From JAHCHG01 sp965214585 (GTDB lineage Bacteria > Acidobacteriota > Blastocatellia > Pyrinomonadales > Pyrinomonadaceae): DNA of 64,000 nt. Where the stretch lies: contig OZ243957.1 of NCBI GenBank assembly GCA_965214585.1, positions 2,294,001 through 2,358,000 on the forward strand, written 5' to 3'. This document shows, piece by piece, positions 25,241 to 32,674 of this stretch. The translations under genes and the position numbers were made by a program. Positions within the stretch are counted from its first letter, which is position 1. The number at the start of each line of letters is the position of its first letter. Below the pieces are notes generated by a model. The model saw only the letters and a program-made list of their open reading frames with translations. It was not told the origin of the DNA and did not search any database.

Positions 25241-25957
25241 TTAGCTTTGCAGAAAATCTTCAACCGCGATTTCGAGTTCGGGAAAAGCGTTTAGTGTAAA
25301 TTTGTCGCCGATTTTGTAAATTTGTTTCAAAACATAGCCGTCCGCCGTCGGATTTTGATAATCTTCGACGGTTTTGTTTTCAACATTAACAATCAAATAT
25401 TGCAGAATTCCGGCGCGTGAATAACTCATACTTTTTACATTTCGGTCAACATACAAAGTAGAATCGGAAATTTCAATCAGCAATAAAATATCTTCCGGTT
25501 TCGGATGATTTTCGAGATATTTTTCACGCGGCAGTTTTGCCAAAACAACATCGGGTTCGGGTTCGGTTGATTCGTCGAGCCAAATCGGATTTTGATTTCG
25601 TATGACACAATTTTCATCTAAATTTTTGTAAAAAAATCTTGTGATCACATCGTTATAAGAACTATGTTTTGTTCCCTTCGGCATTTTTTCAATTATTCTC
25701 CCGTTCAACAATTCGACATTATCATTTTCGTCCAAAATTCCGTGTTCGATCATTTCGTCATAAATTTCGACTGAAATACGATATGGTTTGCCCGTGTATT
25801 TTTCGTATAATTTGCCGCCGATAAGTTCGATTTTATGTTGTGTGGTCAAAATGCCTTTTTCAATCATTTGATGATAAAGATTTACATTTATAAGAAACGG
25901 TTTTATTCCGTTGATAGTGGTTTCCTGCAATTCGTTTAGTTCTATTACCGCCGACAT
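25241..25957 (-). CDS. Uma2 family (DUF820) endonuclease-like protein
   Basis: 238 aa with the Uma2 core: VELLNGRIIEKMP, HSSYNDVI, then the nuclease-type residues in EPEPDVVLA, LLLIEISDSTL and the strand-end KSMSYSRAGI. The N-terminus is unusual: the segment YHQMIEKGILTTQHKIELIG (about 28-47) is repeated as YDEMIEHGILDENDNVELLN (about 65-84), so the first strand-helix unit seems duplicated. Uma2 proteins are common in Blastocatellia and cyanobacteria with no settled role. It lies 17 bp from the PIG-L gene. Confidence 0.88.
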   Translation of the reverse strand: MSAVIELNELQETTINGIKPFLINVNLYHQMIEKGILTTQHKIELIGGKLYEKYTGKPYRISVEIYDEMIEHGILDENDNVELLNGRIIEKMPKGTKHSSYNDVITRFFYKNLDENCVIRNQNPIWLDESTEPEPDVVLAKLPREKYLENHPKPEDILLLIEISDSTLYVDRNVKSMSYSRAGILQYLIVNVENKTVEDYQNPTADGYVLKQIYKIGDKFTLNAFPELEIAVEDFLQS

Positions 25958-25971
25958 AATTTTTTTTCACC

Positions 25972-27702
25972 TCACGATTTATTATAATCGTTTTTGACCG
26001 TCAAACTCAATAAATACCCGAAAATCACGGTCATCAAACAGCCGATGACATTAAACCATAAAAATTCGATTTGGAAATATTTCTTGTAAAAAACCAAATC
26101 CGCACTTCCCGAAACCGTCTGCCAATAATCAGCCAGAAAACCGAAATTGCTTATCAGAGCGATTGATGAAATGCCGCACAATAAACCGAAAAACGCGCCG
26201 CGTGAATTTGCTCTTTTTACAGCGAAGGCGAGAACGAAAACGCCGAGCAGCGAACCGTAGAAATATGAACCGAAAAGATTGACGACTTCGATCAATGAAC
26301 CGAGATTGACGGCGAAAATGGCGACGATGCAGGCGAAAAATCCCCAGATGAATGTTGAAATTCTGCCGACTTTGACGGTTTGTTCGTCGGAAGCGTCGGG
26401 TGCGTAAAGTCTTCGGTAAAAATCAATCGTCGTCGCCGTGGCAAGCGCGTTTAGTTCCGCCGCAATCGAACTCATCGCCGCCGCGAAGATTGCCGCGATG
26501 ATTAACCCGATCACGCCCATCGGCATATTTGCAATGACGAACGACGGGAAAACATAATTTACATCGTTAAACTTTTCGTTGCCGCCGTCTTTAATAAATT
26601 TGATGGCTTCTTTGCGCTTTGTTTTTAGAAGTTCATTCGCCGTTAAATAATCTTTTCTCGTCTGCTCATTTCTGTTTTCCACAAAATTTACCGCAAACCG
26701 CGAATTTTCGGCGTGAAGGCGAGCGTAATCTTTTTCTAAAGTCTGAAATTGTGCGCTTTGTTCGGCTTTTGCAAGTTCGTTGGCATTAAACACAATCGGC
26801 GGCGCATTAAATTGATAAAAAACGAAAACCAAAACGCCGATGAGCAAGATAAAAAACTGGATCGGAATTTTCAAAAACGCGCTCATCAACAGCGAAGTTC
26901 TGCCTTCGTCAACCGATTTCGCCGTCAAATATCGCTGCACTTGCGATTGATCGCAACCGAAATATCCAAGCATCAAAAACAAACCGCCGATTAAACCCGA
27001 CCACAGCGTATATTTTTCATTGAGATTGAATTCCGTGTTGACAGTATCAAGTTTGCCGACAGAACCCGCGAGATAAAGTCCGTCAGTTAAAGAAACGCCA
27101 GTCGGAAAACTCGAAATAATGATAAAAAGAACGACGCTCAAACCGACGAAGATAATCACCATCTGCTTAACATCCGTCCAAGTTACGGCTTGCACGCCGC
27201 CGACCATCGTGTAAATTGTCGTCGTCAAACCGATGCCGAAAATCGTCAAAATTAAATTCCAGCCGAGAACAATCGAAAGAATAATCGCCGGCGCGGAAAT
27301 AATCACTCCGACACCGAGAGCGCGGGAAACGAGAAAGAAAAAACTCGTCAATGTGCGGACTTTGACATCAAAACGCCGTTCGAGATATTCGTAAGCCGTA
27401 TAAACTTTGGCGCGGTGAAAAAACGGCACGACCGTCAGACACAAAATTATCATCGCCAGCGGCAAACCGTAATAAAACTGGATAAACCGCATCCCGTCGT
27501 CAAACGCCTGTCCCGTCGTTCCGACAAGCGTTATCGCCGACATCTGCGTTGCCATCACCGATAAACCGACCGCCCACCACGGCAGACTTCGGTTGGCGAG
27601 AAAATAGCCTTCCGCTTTCCCGCTGTATTTGGTCATACGAATTCCGTCGTAAATTACATACACCAAATACGCGATGACGATTGCCCAATCTAGGAATTTC
27701 AT
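25972..27702 (-). CDS. Sodium:solute symporter (SSS family)
   Basis: 576 aa, with about 13 hydrophobic helices and family signatures: LPWWAVGLSVMATQMSA in helix 1-2, GTTGQAF, YEYLERRF and GVQAVTWTDVKQ. A hydrophilic insert of about 85 residues (roughly 305-390) separates two helices and is longer than usual. Such carriers move sugars, amino acids or sialic acid with Na+; the substrate cannot be read. A 48-aa single-helix protein is encoded directly upstream and may be an accessory subunit. Confidence 0.93.
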   Translation of the reverse strand: MKFLDWAIVIAYLVYVIYDGIRMTKYSGKAEGYFLANRSLPWWAVGLSVMATQMSAITLVGTTGQAFDDGMRFIQFYYGLPLAMIILCLTVVPFFHRAKVYTAYEYLERRFDVKVRTLTSFFFLVSRALGVGVIISAPAIILSIVLGWNLILTIFGIGLTTTIYTMVGGVQAVTWTDVKQMVIIFVGLSVVLFIIISSFPTGVSLTDGLYLAGSVGKLDTVNTEFNLNEKYTLWSGLIGGLFLMLGYFGCDQSQVQRYLTAKSVDEGRTSLLMSAFLKIPIQFFILLIGVLVFVFYQFNAPPIVFNANELAKAEQSAQFQTLEKDYARLHAENSRFAVNFVENRNEQTRKDYLTANELLKTKRKEAIKFIKDGGNEKFNDVNYVFPSFVIANMPMGVIGLIIAAIFAAAMSSIAAELNALATATTIDFYRRLYAPDASDEQTVKVGRISTFIWGFFACIVAIFAVNLGSLIEVVNLFGSYFYGSLLGVFVLAFAVKRANSRGAFFGLLCGISSIALISNFGFLADYWQTVSGSADLVFYKKYFQIEFLWFNVIGCLMTVIFGYLLSLTVKNDYNKS

Positions 27703-27710
27703 ATTTGAAA

Positions 27711-27805
27711 TGGTCTTTGGTCTTTGGCTTTTGGTCTTTGATTATCAATTAAAACTCGAATCTTAATCAAACAATGCAAAGACCAAAAACCAAAGACCAA
27801 AGACC
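27711..27805. repeat. Inverted repeat made of GGTCTTT words
   Basis: The left arm is TGGTCTTTGG and variants repeated (27711-27740); the right arm is the complement, CAAAGACCAAA and variants. It lies just before the symporter start codon, so it would form a strong hairpin in any transcript from upstream. Confidence 0.88.
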
Positions 27806-27812
27806 GAATTTT

Positions 27813-27959
27813 TCAAGAAAAATACTGCGAAAAAAGTGCCAACGCCGAAATTATAAAAATCGTAAAAATTATCACGGCAAAATAAACGCGATTCCAATTT
27901 GACGCGGAAAATTCGGGTTTGATGTATTCTTCGCTGACTTTTTCTTCGGTTTGTTTCAT
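27813..27959 (-). CDS. 48-aa single-helix membrane protein next to the symporter
   Basis: A short frame with charged N-terminal half (MKQTEEKVSEEYIKPEF) and one transmembrane helix (about 25-43, VYFAVIIFTIFIISALALF). Its ATG overlaps the stop of the PIN gene (ATGA), and the symporter follows 110 bp on. Length, coupling and the clean helix argue that it is real. Many transporters carry such a small partner; this is my inference, not a recognised family. Confidence 0.65.
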   Translation of the reverse strand: MKQTEEKVSEEYIKPEFSASNWNRVYFAVIIFTIFIISALALFSQYFS

Positions 27960-28402
27960 TTGATTGAAATAATTTTCATTTCCGTTACTCTGTGAAGCGG
28001 TGAAACTGCGCGTTCGGTTGTGATAAATTCATCTGCTTTACCAATGATTGCGGCGGAAATATGCAATGCGTCCATTCCGTTCAAATCGTATTTTTCCGAA
28101 ACGGTTTCAGCCAAATCAACAATTTTTTCCACTTTATCAATCCAAAAAGTTACATTTGCGAAGAAGACATCATAAAACTCTGCTTCGAGTATGTTTTTGT
28201 GATAAATTGCTTTCGGCTTTAATTCCAAACGGACAAATGGCGAAGAAATAAACTCGCGTTCGGTTTCGCTCAAAATTGTCAAAGCCTTTATCCGCAAAAC
28301 AGGCGTGCCGCGCCAACCTGCTAAAAGAATTCCCGAATCAATAAAAGTTGGAATTTTATTAATAAGGAGTTCTGCCGAGTTCGTGCGTAATCTCGTCGGC
28401 AC
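27956..28402 (-). CDS. PIN-domain ribonuclease toxin
   Basis: 148 aa. FIDSGILLAGWRG gives the first acidic residue of the PIN site, a Glu lies in the middle helices, and the closing acidic pair is in LNGMDALHISAAI and ADEFITTE. Such VapC-like toxins cut tRNA or other RNA. The ATG at 28402 lies 44 bp inside the upstream small gene. The first 15 residues are not typical of PIN proteins, so the true start may be later, near IPTFID. It pairs with the 67-aa protein upstream. Confidence 0.82.
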   Translation of the reverse strand: MPTRLRTNSAELLINKIPTFIDSGILLAGWRGTPVLRIKALTILSETEREFISSPFVRLELKPKAIYHKNILEAEFYDVFFANVTFWIDKVEKIVDLAETVSEKYDLNGMDALHISAAIIGKADEFITTERAVSPLHRVTEMKIISIK

Positions 28403-28562
28403 TTAAAACGCCGACACCGTTTTCTAAGCCTTTTTTGGAGATTTCGAGCAATCTTTTTCCCAAGTCGGTTTGCGCCTTAAAAGAATTCAATTCTCTTTGA
28501 AGATTCTCCGAAACTGTTTTTTCCACTCTGGAAATTGGTTTTTTCTTTTGATTATTACTCAT
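28359..28562 (-). CDS. Probable antitoxin of the PIN pair
   Basis: 67 aa, Lys-rich at the start, then a helical middle (VSENLQRELNSFKAQTDLGKR) and a C-terminal VLSADEITHELGR. No DNA-binding fold that I can name with confidence. Its position directly before, and overlapping, the PIN gene is what marks it as the antitoxin. It begins 6 bp after the bshA stop, so it shares that transcript. Confidence 0.7.
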   Translation of the reverse strand: MSNNQKKKPISRVEKTVSENLQRELNSFKAQTDLGKRLLEISKKGLENGVGVLSADEITHELGRTPY

Positions 28563-28567
28563 AAATT

Positions 28568-29716
28568 TTATCCGACAACATTTGTCTGCGTTTTTGCGCC
28601 CAAAATCTTTTCGTAAAACGCGACGTATTGCGGCACGATCTTTTCCGCGCTGTAACGCGAAATTGCCAATTCTCTGGCTTTTTCGCCGAATGTTCGCCGC
28701 ATTTCTTCATCATTAAGAAATTTCAGAACGTCTTCGCTCATTTTGTCCGTGTCGCCGACATCGCTCAAAAATCCCGTTTCGCCGTCAGTAACGACTTCGG
28801 GGATTCCGCCGACGCGCGATGCGACGACGGGAACTTCACACGCCTGCGCTTCGAGCGCGGCGAGTCCGAAAGATTCGAGTTCGGAAGGCAGTAAAAACAC
28901 ATCGGCGATTCCCATATAATCGGCAATATTTTCGCGCTTGCCGACGAATTCGACGTATTTTTCGACTTCTAACTGCGTTGCGCGGTAATGACAAGCGGCG
29001 CGTTCGGGACCGTCGCCGACCATTACAAGTTTCGCGTTCGCGCCTTTTTCCCTGACTTTGGCGAGAATTTCAACGCAGTCAACCGGACGTTTGACGTGGC
29101 GAAAGTTTGAAACGTGAACGAGAAGTTTTTCGCCGTCGGGCGCGAGTTCGTCGAGCAGAGCCGACGCTTCAACTCTCAAATAATGTTTCGCGCAGATAAA
29201 ATTCGGAATAACTTCGATCTCGTCAAAATCGAAAGTTTCAATCGTCGCCTGCTTCAAAAATCTGGAAACCGCCGTTACGCCGTTCGATTGCTGCAAACCG
29301 TATTTCGTGATCGGCAAATACGAGCGATCCGCGCCGACAAGCGTTATATCAGTTCCGTGCAAAGTCGTGATTACGGGAATATATCGTTTTTCCTTGATTG
29401 ATTCACGCGCCAAAATCGCCGAGATCGAATGCGGAATCGCGTAATGAACGTGCAGAATATCGAGTTTTTCCGCCCGCGCCACCGTCGCCATTTTTGTCGC
29501 CAGCGCGAGATCGTAAGGCTGATGTTCAAACAGCGGATAATTCATCATTTCAACTTCGTGAAACTGCACGCGCTCGTTTAATTCGACGAGCCGCGTCGGA
29601 AGCGATGATGAAATAAAATGGACGTTGTGACCGCGTTCCGCCAAATATCTGCCCAATTCCGAGCCGACAATTCCGCTTCCGCCGTAAGTCGGGTAAACCG
29701 TTATTCCAATATTCAT
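28568..29716 (-). CDS. bshA: N-acetyl-alpha-D-glucosaminyl L-malate synthase
   Basis: 382 aa, GT4 glycosyltransferase with BshA-specific traits: TVYPTYGGSGIVGSELGRYL at the N-terminus, LHVHYAIPHS, TTLHGTDITLVG, HVSNFRHVKRP, and the GT4 nucleotide-sugar motif LLPSELESFGLAALEAQAC with the E-x7-E pair. It joins UDP-GlcNAc to L-malate, the first step of bacillithiol, a low-molecular-weight thiol. Genes for the deacetylase (bshB) and cysteine-adding enzyme (bshC) are not in the window. It heads a minus-strand run that includes the PIN pair and the symporter. Confidence 0.95.
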   Translation of the reverse strand: MNIGITVYPTYGGSGIVGSELGRYLAERGHNVHFISSSLPTRLVELNERVQFHEVEMMNYPLFEHQPYDLALATKMATVARAEKLDILHVHYAIPHSISAILARESIKEKRYIPVITTLHGTDITLVGADRSYLPITKYGLQQSNGVTAVSRFLKQATIETFDFDEIEVIPNFICAKHYLRVEASALLDELAPDGEKLLVHVSNFRHVKRPVDCVEILAKVREKGANAKLVMVGDGPERAACHYRATQLEVEKYVEFVGKRENIADYMGIADVFLLPSELESFGLAALEAQACEVPVVASRVGGIPEVVTDGETGFLSDVGDTDKMSEDVLKFLNDEEMRRTFGEKARELAISRYSAEKIVPQYVAFYEKILGAKTQTNVVG

Positions 29717-29779
29717 AAATTAGTAAATTGTAAACCGTAAATCATTAATAGTTTTAAATTTACCATTTACTATAAACAA
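29717..29779. repeat. Short word-like inverted repeat
   Basis: ATTAGTAAATTGTAAACCGTAAAT pairs imperfectly with ATTTACCATTTACTAT. It adjoins the bshA start codon. Confidence 0.6.
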
Positions 29780-29780
29780 T

Positions 29781-29994
29781 CAGTAGTTCACTAAATAACA
29801 TTTTTTAGCCGATGGAACGCCGGCATCTTGCCGGCAGCCGACGCTGAAAGCGTTGGGGCAAAGTTTATCAACTCCAAATTATTTACTGTAAACTTTGAAG
29901 TTTGCTGCGTTTGCTTTCGCGCTTCGCGCTTATTGCCGCGCGTGATGGACGGCGTTTTATCAGATGAAAGGCTTTTTTATTTCGTGATCTACTG
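29781..29994. repeat. 214-bp nested palindrome, GC-rich hairpin-pair family
   Basis: Outer arms CAGTAGTTCACTAAATAAC and TTATTTCGTGATCTACTG; inner arms carry GATGGAACGCCGGCATCTTG opposite the right-hand GTGATGGACGGCGTTTTATC, with a central TAAACTTTGAAGTTTG pair. Its order of blocks matches the palindrome at 14424-14566. Together with its neighbours it fills the 410-bp gap before the PPK2 gene, where no reading frame is credible. A single word arm (TATCTGTGATAATCTGTGG) follows near 30073. Confidence 0.8.
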
Positions 29995-30126
29995 ATAATT
30001 TACTATCAGCGAATTTATTTTCTGTTTTGAATTTTCCGCCGAAAAATTCATCGTCTTTGTCTTATCCGTGCGTATCTGTGATAATCTGTGGTTAAAAAAA
30101 ACTGAAAAAAAACTGGAGAAAATTAA

Positions 30127-30996
30127 ATGGACATCAATCAATTTCGCGTGGCGGAAGGCGAAACATTAAATCTGGCAAATTACGAAACCGGCTATACGGG
30201 CGATTATACAGACAAAAGCGCGGCAAAAAAAGACTTAAAAGAAAATATAAAAAAATTAAAGGAATTACAGAGAGTTTTATACGCCGACGACAAACGCGCA
30301 CTTTTAATAGTTTTTCAGGCGATGGACGCAGCAGGCAAAGACGGCGCGATTCGCCACGTTATGAGTGGACTGAATCCGCAGGGAACGCAGGTTTATTCGT
30401 TCAAAGCACCGTCGGCGGAAGAGCGCGACCACGATTATCTATGGCGTTGTATGAAGGCTCTGCCGGAGCGCGGGCGCATCGGAATTTTCAACCGTTCATA
30501 TTACGAAGACGTTTTAATCGTCCGCGTTCACAAGGAAATTTTGCAAATGTCGCAGTTGCCCGACAATATTAAAGACAATCCGAACATCTGGCAGCAGCGT
30601 TTTGAACAAATCCGCAATTTTGAAAAATATCTAACCGAAAACGGCATTCACGTTCTAAAATTCTTTTTGCATCTGTCAAAAGAAGAACAGCGCGAGCGTT
30701 TTTTGGCGAGAATCAATACGCCGGAGAAAAACTGGAAATTTTCATCGGCGGACGCGAAAGAACGCGGATTTTGGGACGATTATATGAACGCCTACACCGA
30801 CGCGATGCAGAACACTTCAACCGAAAATTCGCCGTGGTTCGTAATTCCGGCAGATCACAAATGGTTTTCGCGCGTAACCGTTTCAAACGTGATTATTGAC
30901 AAAATGCAGTCGCTTGATTTAAATTACCCGGAAGTTTCCAGCGAACATTTAAAGCGTTTGCAGGAAGCGAAGGAAATGCTTGAGAGTGAAAGTTGA
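30127..30996 (+). CDS. Polyphosphate kinase 2 family protein
   Basis: 289 aa. Walker A-like FQAMDAAGKDGAIRHV (about 64-79), the lid and Walker B region FNRSYYEDVLIVRVH (about 120-134), and WKFSSADAKERGFWDDYMNAY typical of PPK2. It transfers phosphate between polyphosphate and nucleotides in the cytoplasm. The length and single domain fit the class that phosphorylates AMP and ADP (class III), but class is an inference. Start supported by CTGGAGAAAA upstream. Confidence 0.93.
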   Translation: MDINQFRVAEGETLNLANYETGYTGDYTDKSAAKKDLKENIKKLKELQRVLYADDKRALLIVFQAMDAAGKDGAIRHVMSGLNPQGTQVYSFKAPSAEERDHDYLWRCMKALPERGRIGIFNRSYYEDVLIVRVHKEILQMSQLPDNIKDNPNIWQQRFEQIRNFEKYLTENGIHVLKFFLHLSKEEQRERFLARINTPEKNWKFSSADAKERGFWDDYMNAYTDAMQNTSTENSPWFVIPADHKWFSRVTVSNVIIDKMQSLDLNYPEVSSEHLKRLQEAKEMLESES

Positions 30997-30998
30997 AA

Positions 30999-31124
30999 AT
31001 GGTTTTCGGTTTTTGGTTTTTAGTTTTTGATATAAAATTATTTTATCTGTATAAAATTATTTTATCTGTAAGTAAATTGTCAAATAAAAAGTCAAAAACC
31101 GAAAGCCGAAGACCAAAGACCAAA
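30999..31124. repeat. Inverted repeat made of GGTTTTT/ACCAAA words
   Basis: TGGTTTTCGGTTTTTGGTTT on the left is complementary to AACCGAAAGCCGAAGACCAA on the right. It lies between converging genes and could act as a terminator in both directions. Confidence 0.85.
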
Positions 31125-31128
31125 TCAG

Positions 31129-31749
31129 TTAAATGTCATCATCTTCAAATTCGATGCGGTCATAAACGTCGGCAATCGTTACAGTTACATTAATTGATTC
31201 AATCGTAAAACTTTTATTCAAACCGTGATATTCCTTCAACAGCCAATCGCCGTTTTCCTGTTTGATGTAATGTTCGACGTGCGGCATATTCTGCGAAACG
31301 AGCAGATAATCGGTCAAAGTCGGATTCCACATTCGGTAACGGACGAACTTATCGCCGCGATCAAAACTTTCGGTTGATTCGCTCAAAATTTCGATGATGA
31401 CTTGCGGATTGAGAACAATATCTTTAACTTCATCGTGATATTTCGGCTCACCGCAGATTACGACCAGATCGGGATACGAAAACATTCCCTTTTGCGTAAA
31501 CGGATTTTTCTTTCCCGCCCCGCTTAAAACTTTTGTGTCTTTTAATCTTGCGCGGCAATCGGTATTTTTTAATCCATTATAAAAAATTCCCGACAAATTT
31601 TGCGAAATATCGCCGTGTTCGCCGCTTTCGCCAGCCATTGCGAAAATCTCGCCGTCGAGATATTCATAGCGTTCCTCCGAAGAACGATCAATTTCCAAAT
31701 ATTGTTCGGGCGTGAAATGCGGCTTTGATTTTTGTTTTGCTAATCCCAT
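31129..31749 (-). CDS. Uma2 family (DUF820) endonuclease-like protein
   Basis: 206 aa. Core residues: FTPEQYLEID, RYEYLDGEIFAMAG, HGDISQNL, YPDLVVICG, PQVIIEILSESTESFDRGDKF and YLLVSQ. It is of normal length and lacks the N-terminal duplication seen in the Uma2 gene at 25241. The fold is of the restriction-endonuclease type; cellular role unknown. It lies 24 bp downstream of the SurA-like gene. Confidence 0.9.
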   Translation of the reverse strand: MGLAKQKSKPHFTPEQYLEIDRSSEERYEYLDGEIFAMAGESGEHGDISQNLSGIFYNGLKNTDCRARLKDTKVLSGAGKKNPFTQKGMFSYPDLVVICGEPKYHDEVKDIVLNPQVIIEILSESTESFDRGDKFVRYRMWNPTLTDYLLVSQNMPHVEHYIKQENGDWLLKEYHGLNKSFTIESINVTVTIADVYDRIEFEDDDI

Positions 31750-31772
31750 ATTTTTATTTTCCTAACTCAAGT

Positions 31773-32471
31773 TCAAACTTCGCTCAAAACAATAATTTCG
31801 GCGCGGCGTTTGGCGTTGTCGAGAAAACTTTCGATGTCAACGGCGACTTGTTCTTCTTTTAATATTTCGTTGATTTGCTCACGAACTTCATCAATCGGCG
31901 GCAGAAGCAAACCGGAATTTCGTCGGCGAAATTCGGGCGTGTAAACTTCGCGGTAATATTTTTCTTCGTCTTCGCCTGTGACAATTGTAAATGAACGAAA
32001 ACGAAAATCGAGATATTTTTCGATTGCGACGCGCTGGCTGATAATTCGCTCGAAATTATCATCTCTGACCGAATCAAAGCCGACCGTTCTCAAGCGGTTT
32101 TCAAATGCGGCAGTTGACGGAAAGTTTTGCAGAATCCGCTGAATTTCCTTGTTTATTTCTTCCTGAGTCGGCGCGGCGCGGGGCAAACGCTCGGCTTCGA
32201 GCGCGAAAAGCCTCTGATTAATAATCAACTGAAGTGCGCGGTTTAAGGTTTCCGAAGAAGGCGGATCAAGCGGGACATTCGGCTGGAGAGCAAGCTGCCA
32301 GAGCAGATCGGAATATGTCACAAGTTCCGTCCGCACGCCGTCGCTGACCGTTGCAACCGTTTTATCTACAACAGTTTGCGCTTTTATTTGAAAATTTGAA
32401 ACGAAAAATACAAGCGCGAAAAAAGCCGTATAAAAAAATAATTTTTTTGCCTTTAAGGTATTTGATTTCAT
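31773..32471 (-). CDS. SurA N-terminal-like periplasmic chaperone
   Basis: 232 aa: signal peptide ending QIKAQ (about residue 32), then the SurA_N helical domain (DKTVATVSDGVRTELVTYSDLLWQL and later QLIINQRLFALEAERL). It lacks the parvulin peptidyl-prolyl isomerase domain, so it would be a chaperone-only relative. Divergent from the histidine kinase gene. Confidence 0.8.
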   Translation of the reverse strand: MKSNTLKAKKLFFYTAFFALVFFVSNFQIKAQTVVDKTVATVSDGVRTELVTYSDLLWQLALQPNVPLDPPSSETLNRALQLIINQRLFALEAERLPRAAPTQEEINKEIQRILQNFPSTAAFENRLRTVGFDSVRDDNFERIISQRVAIEKYLDFRFRSFTIVTGEDEEKYYREVYTPEFRRRNSGLLLPPIDEVREQINEILKEEQVAVDIESFLDNAKRRAEIIVLSEV

Positions 32472-32544
32472 ATAGAAACTTATTGATTTTTGTTCAAATT
32501 CCGCCGGGTGTCAAATTGATTTGTAAAATTTTGTGTTAAAACCG

Positions 32545-32573
32545 TTGACAAAATGTTAAAAATCTTTTTTAAT
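32545..32573 (+). promoter_or_regulatory. Sigma-70-like promoter for the histidine kinase operon
   Basis: TTGACA (32545-32550), a 17-base spacer and TTTAAT (32568-32573), about 100 bp before the kinase start codon. Confidence 0.6.
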
Positions 32574-32674
32574 TAAATAGGAAGATTTTACTCAAATTGC
32601 CCTCCAGCGTAAAATTTTTCGCCGTCCTATCAGATGAAAAAATGCCCGAATAGTTTGTCAGACCAGATTATAAG

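Noticed and set aside
22521..29716. Complete bacillithiol operon (bshA plus PIG-L as bshB)
   Set aside because: The PIG-L protein is exported and 900 aa long, while BshB is a cytoplasmic enzyme of about 230 aa. Sharing a strand is not enough.
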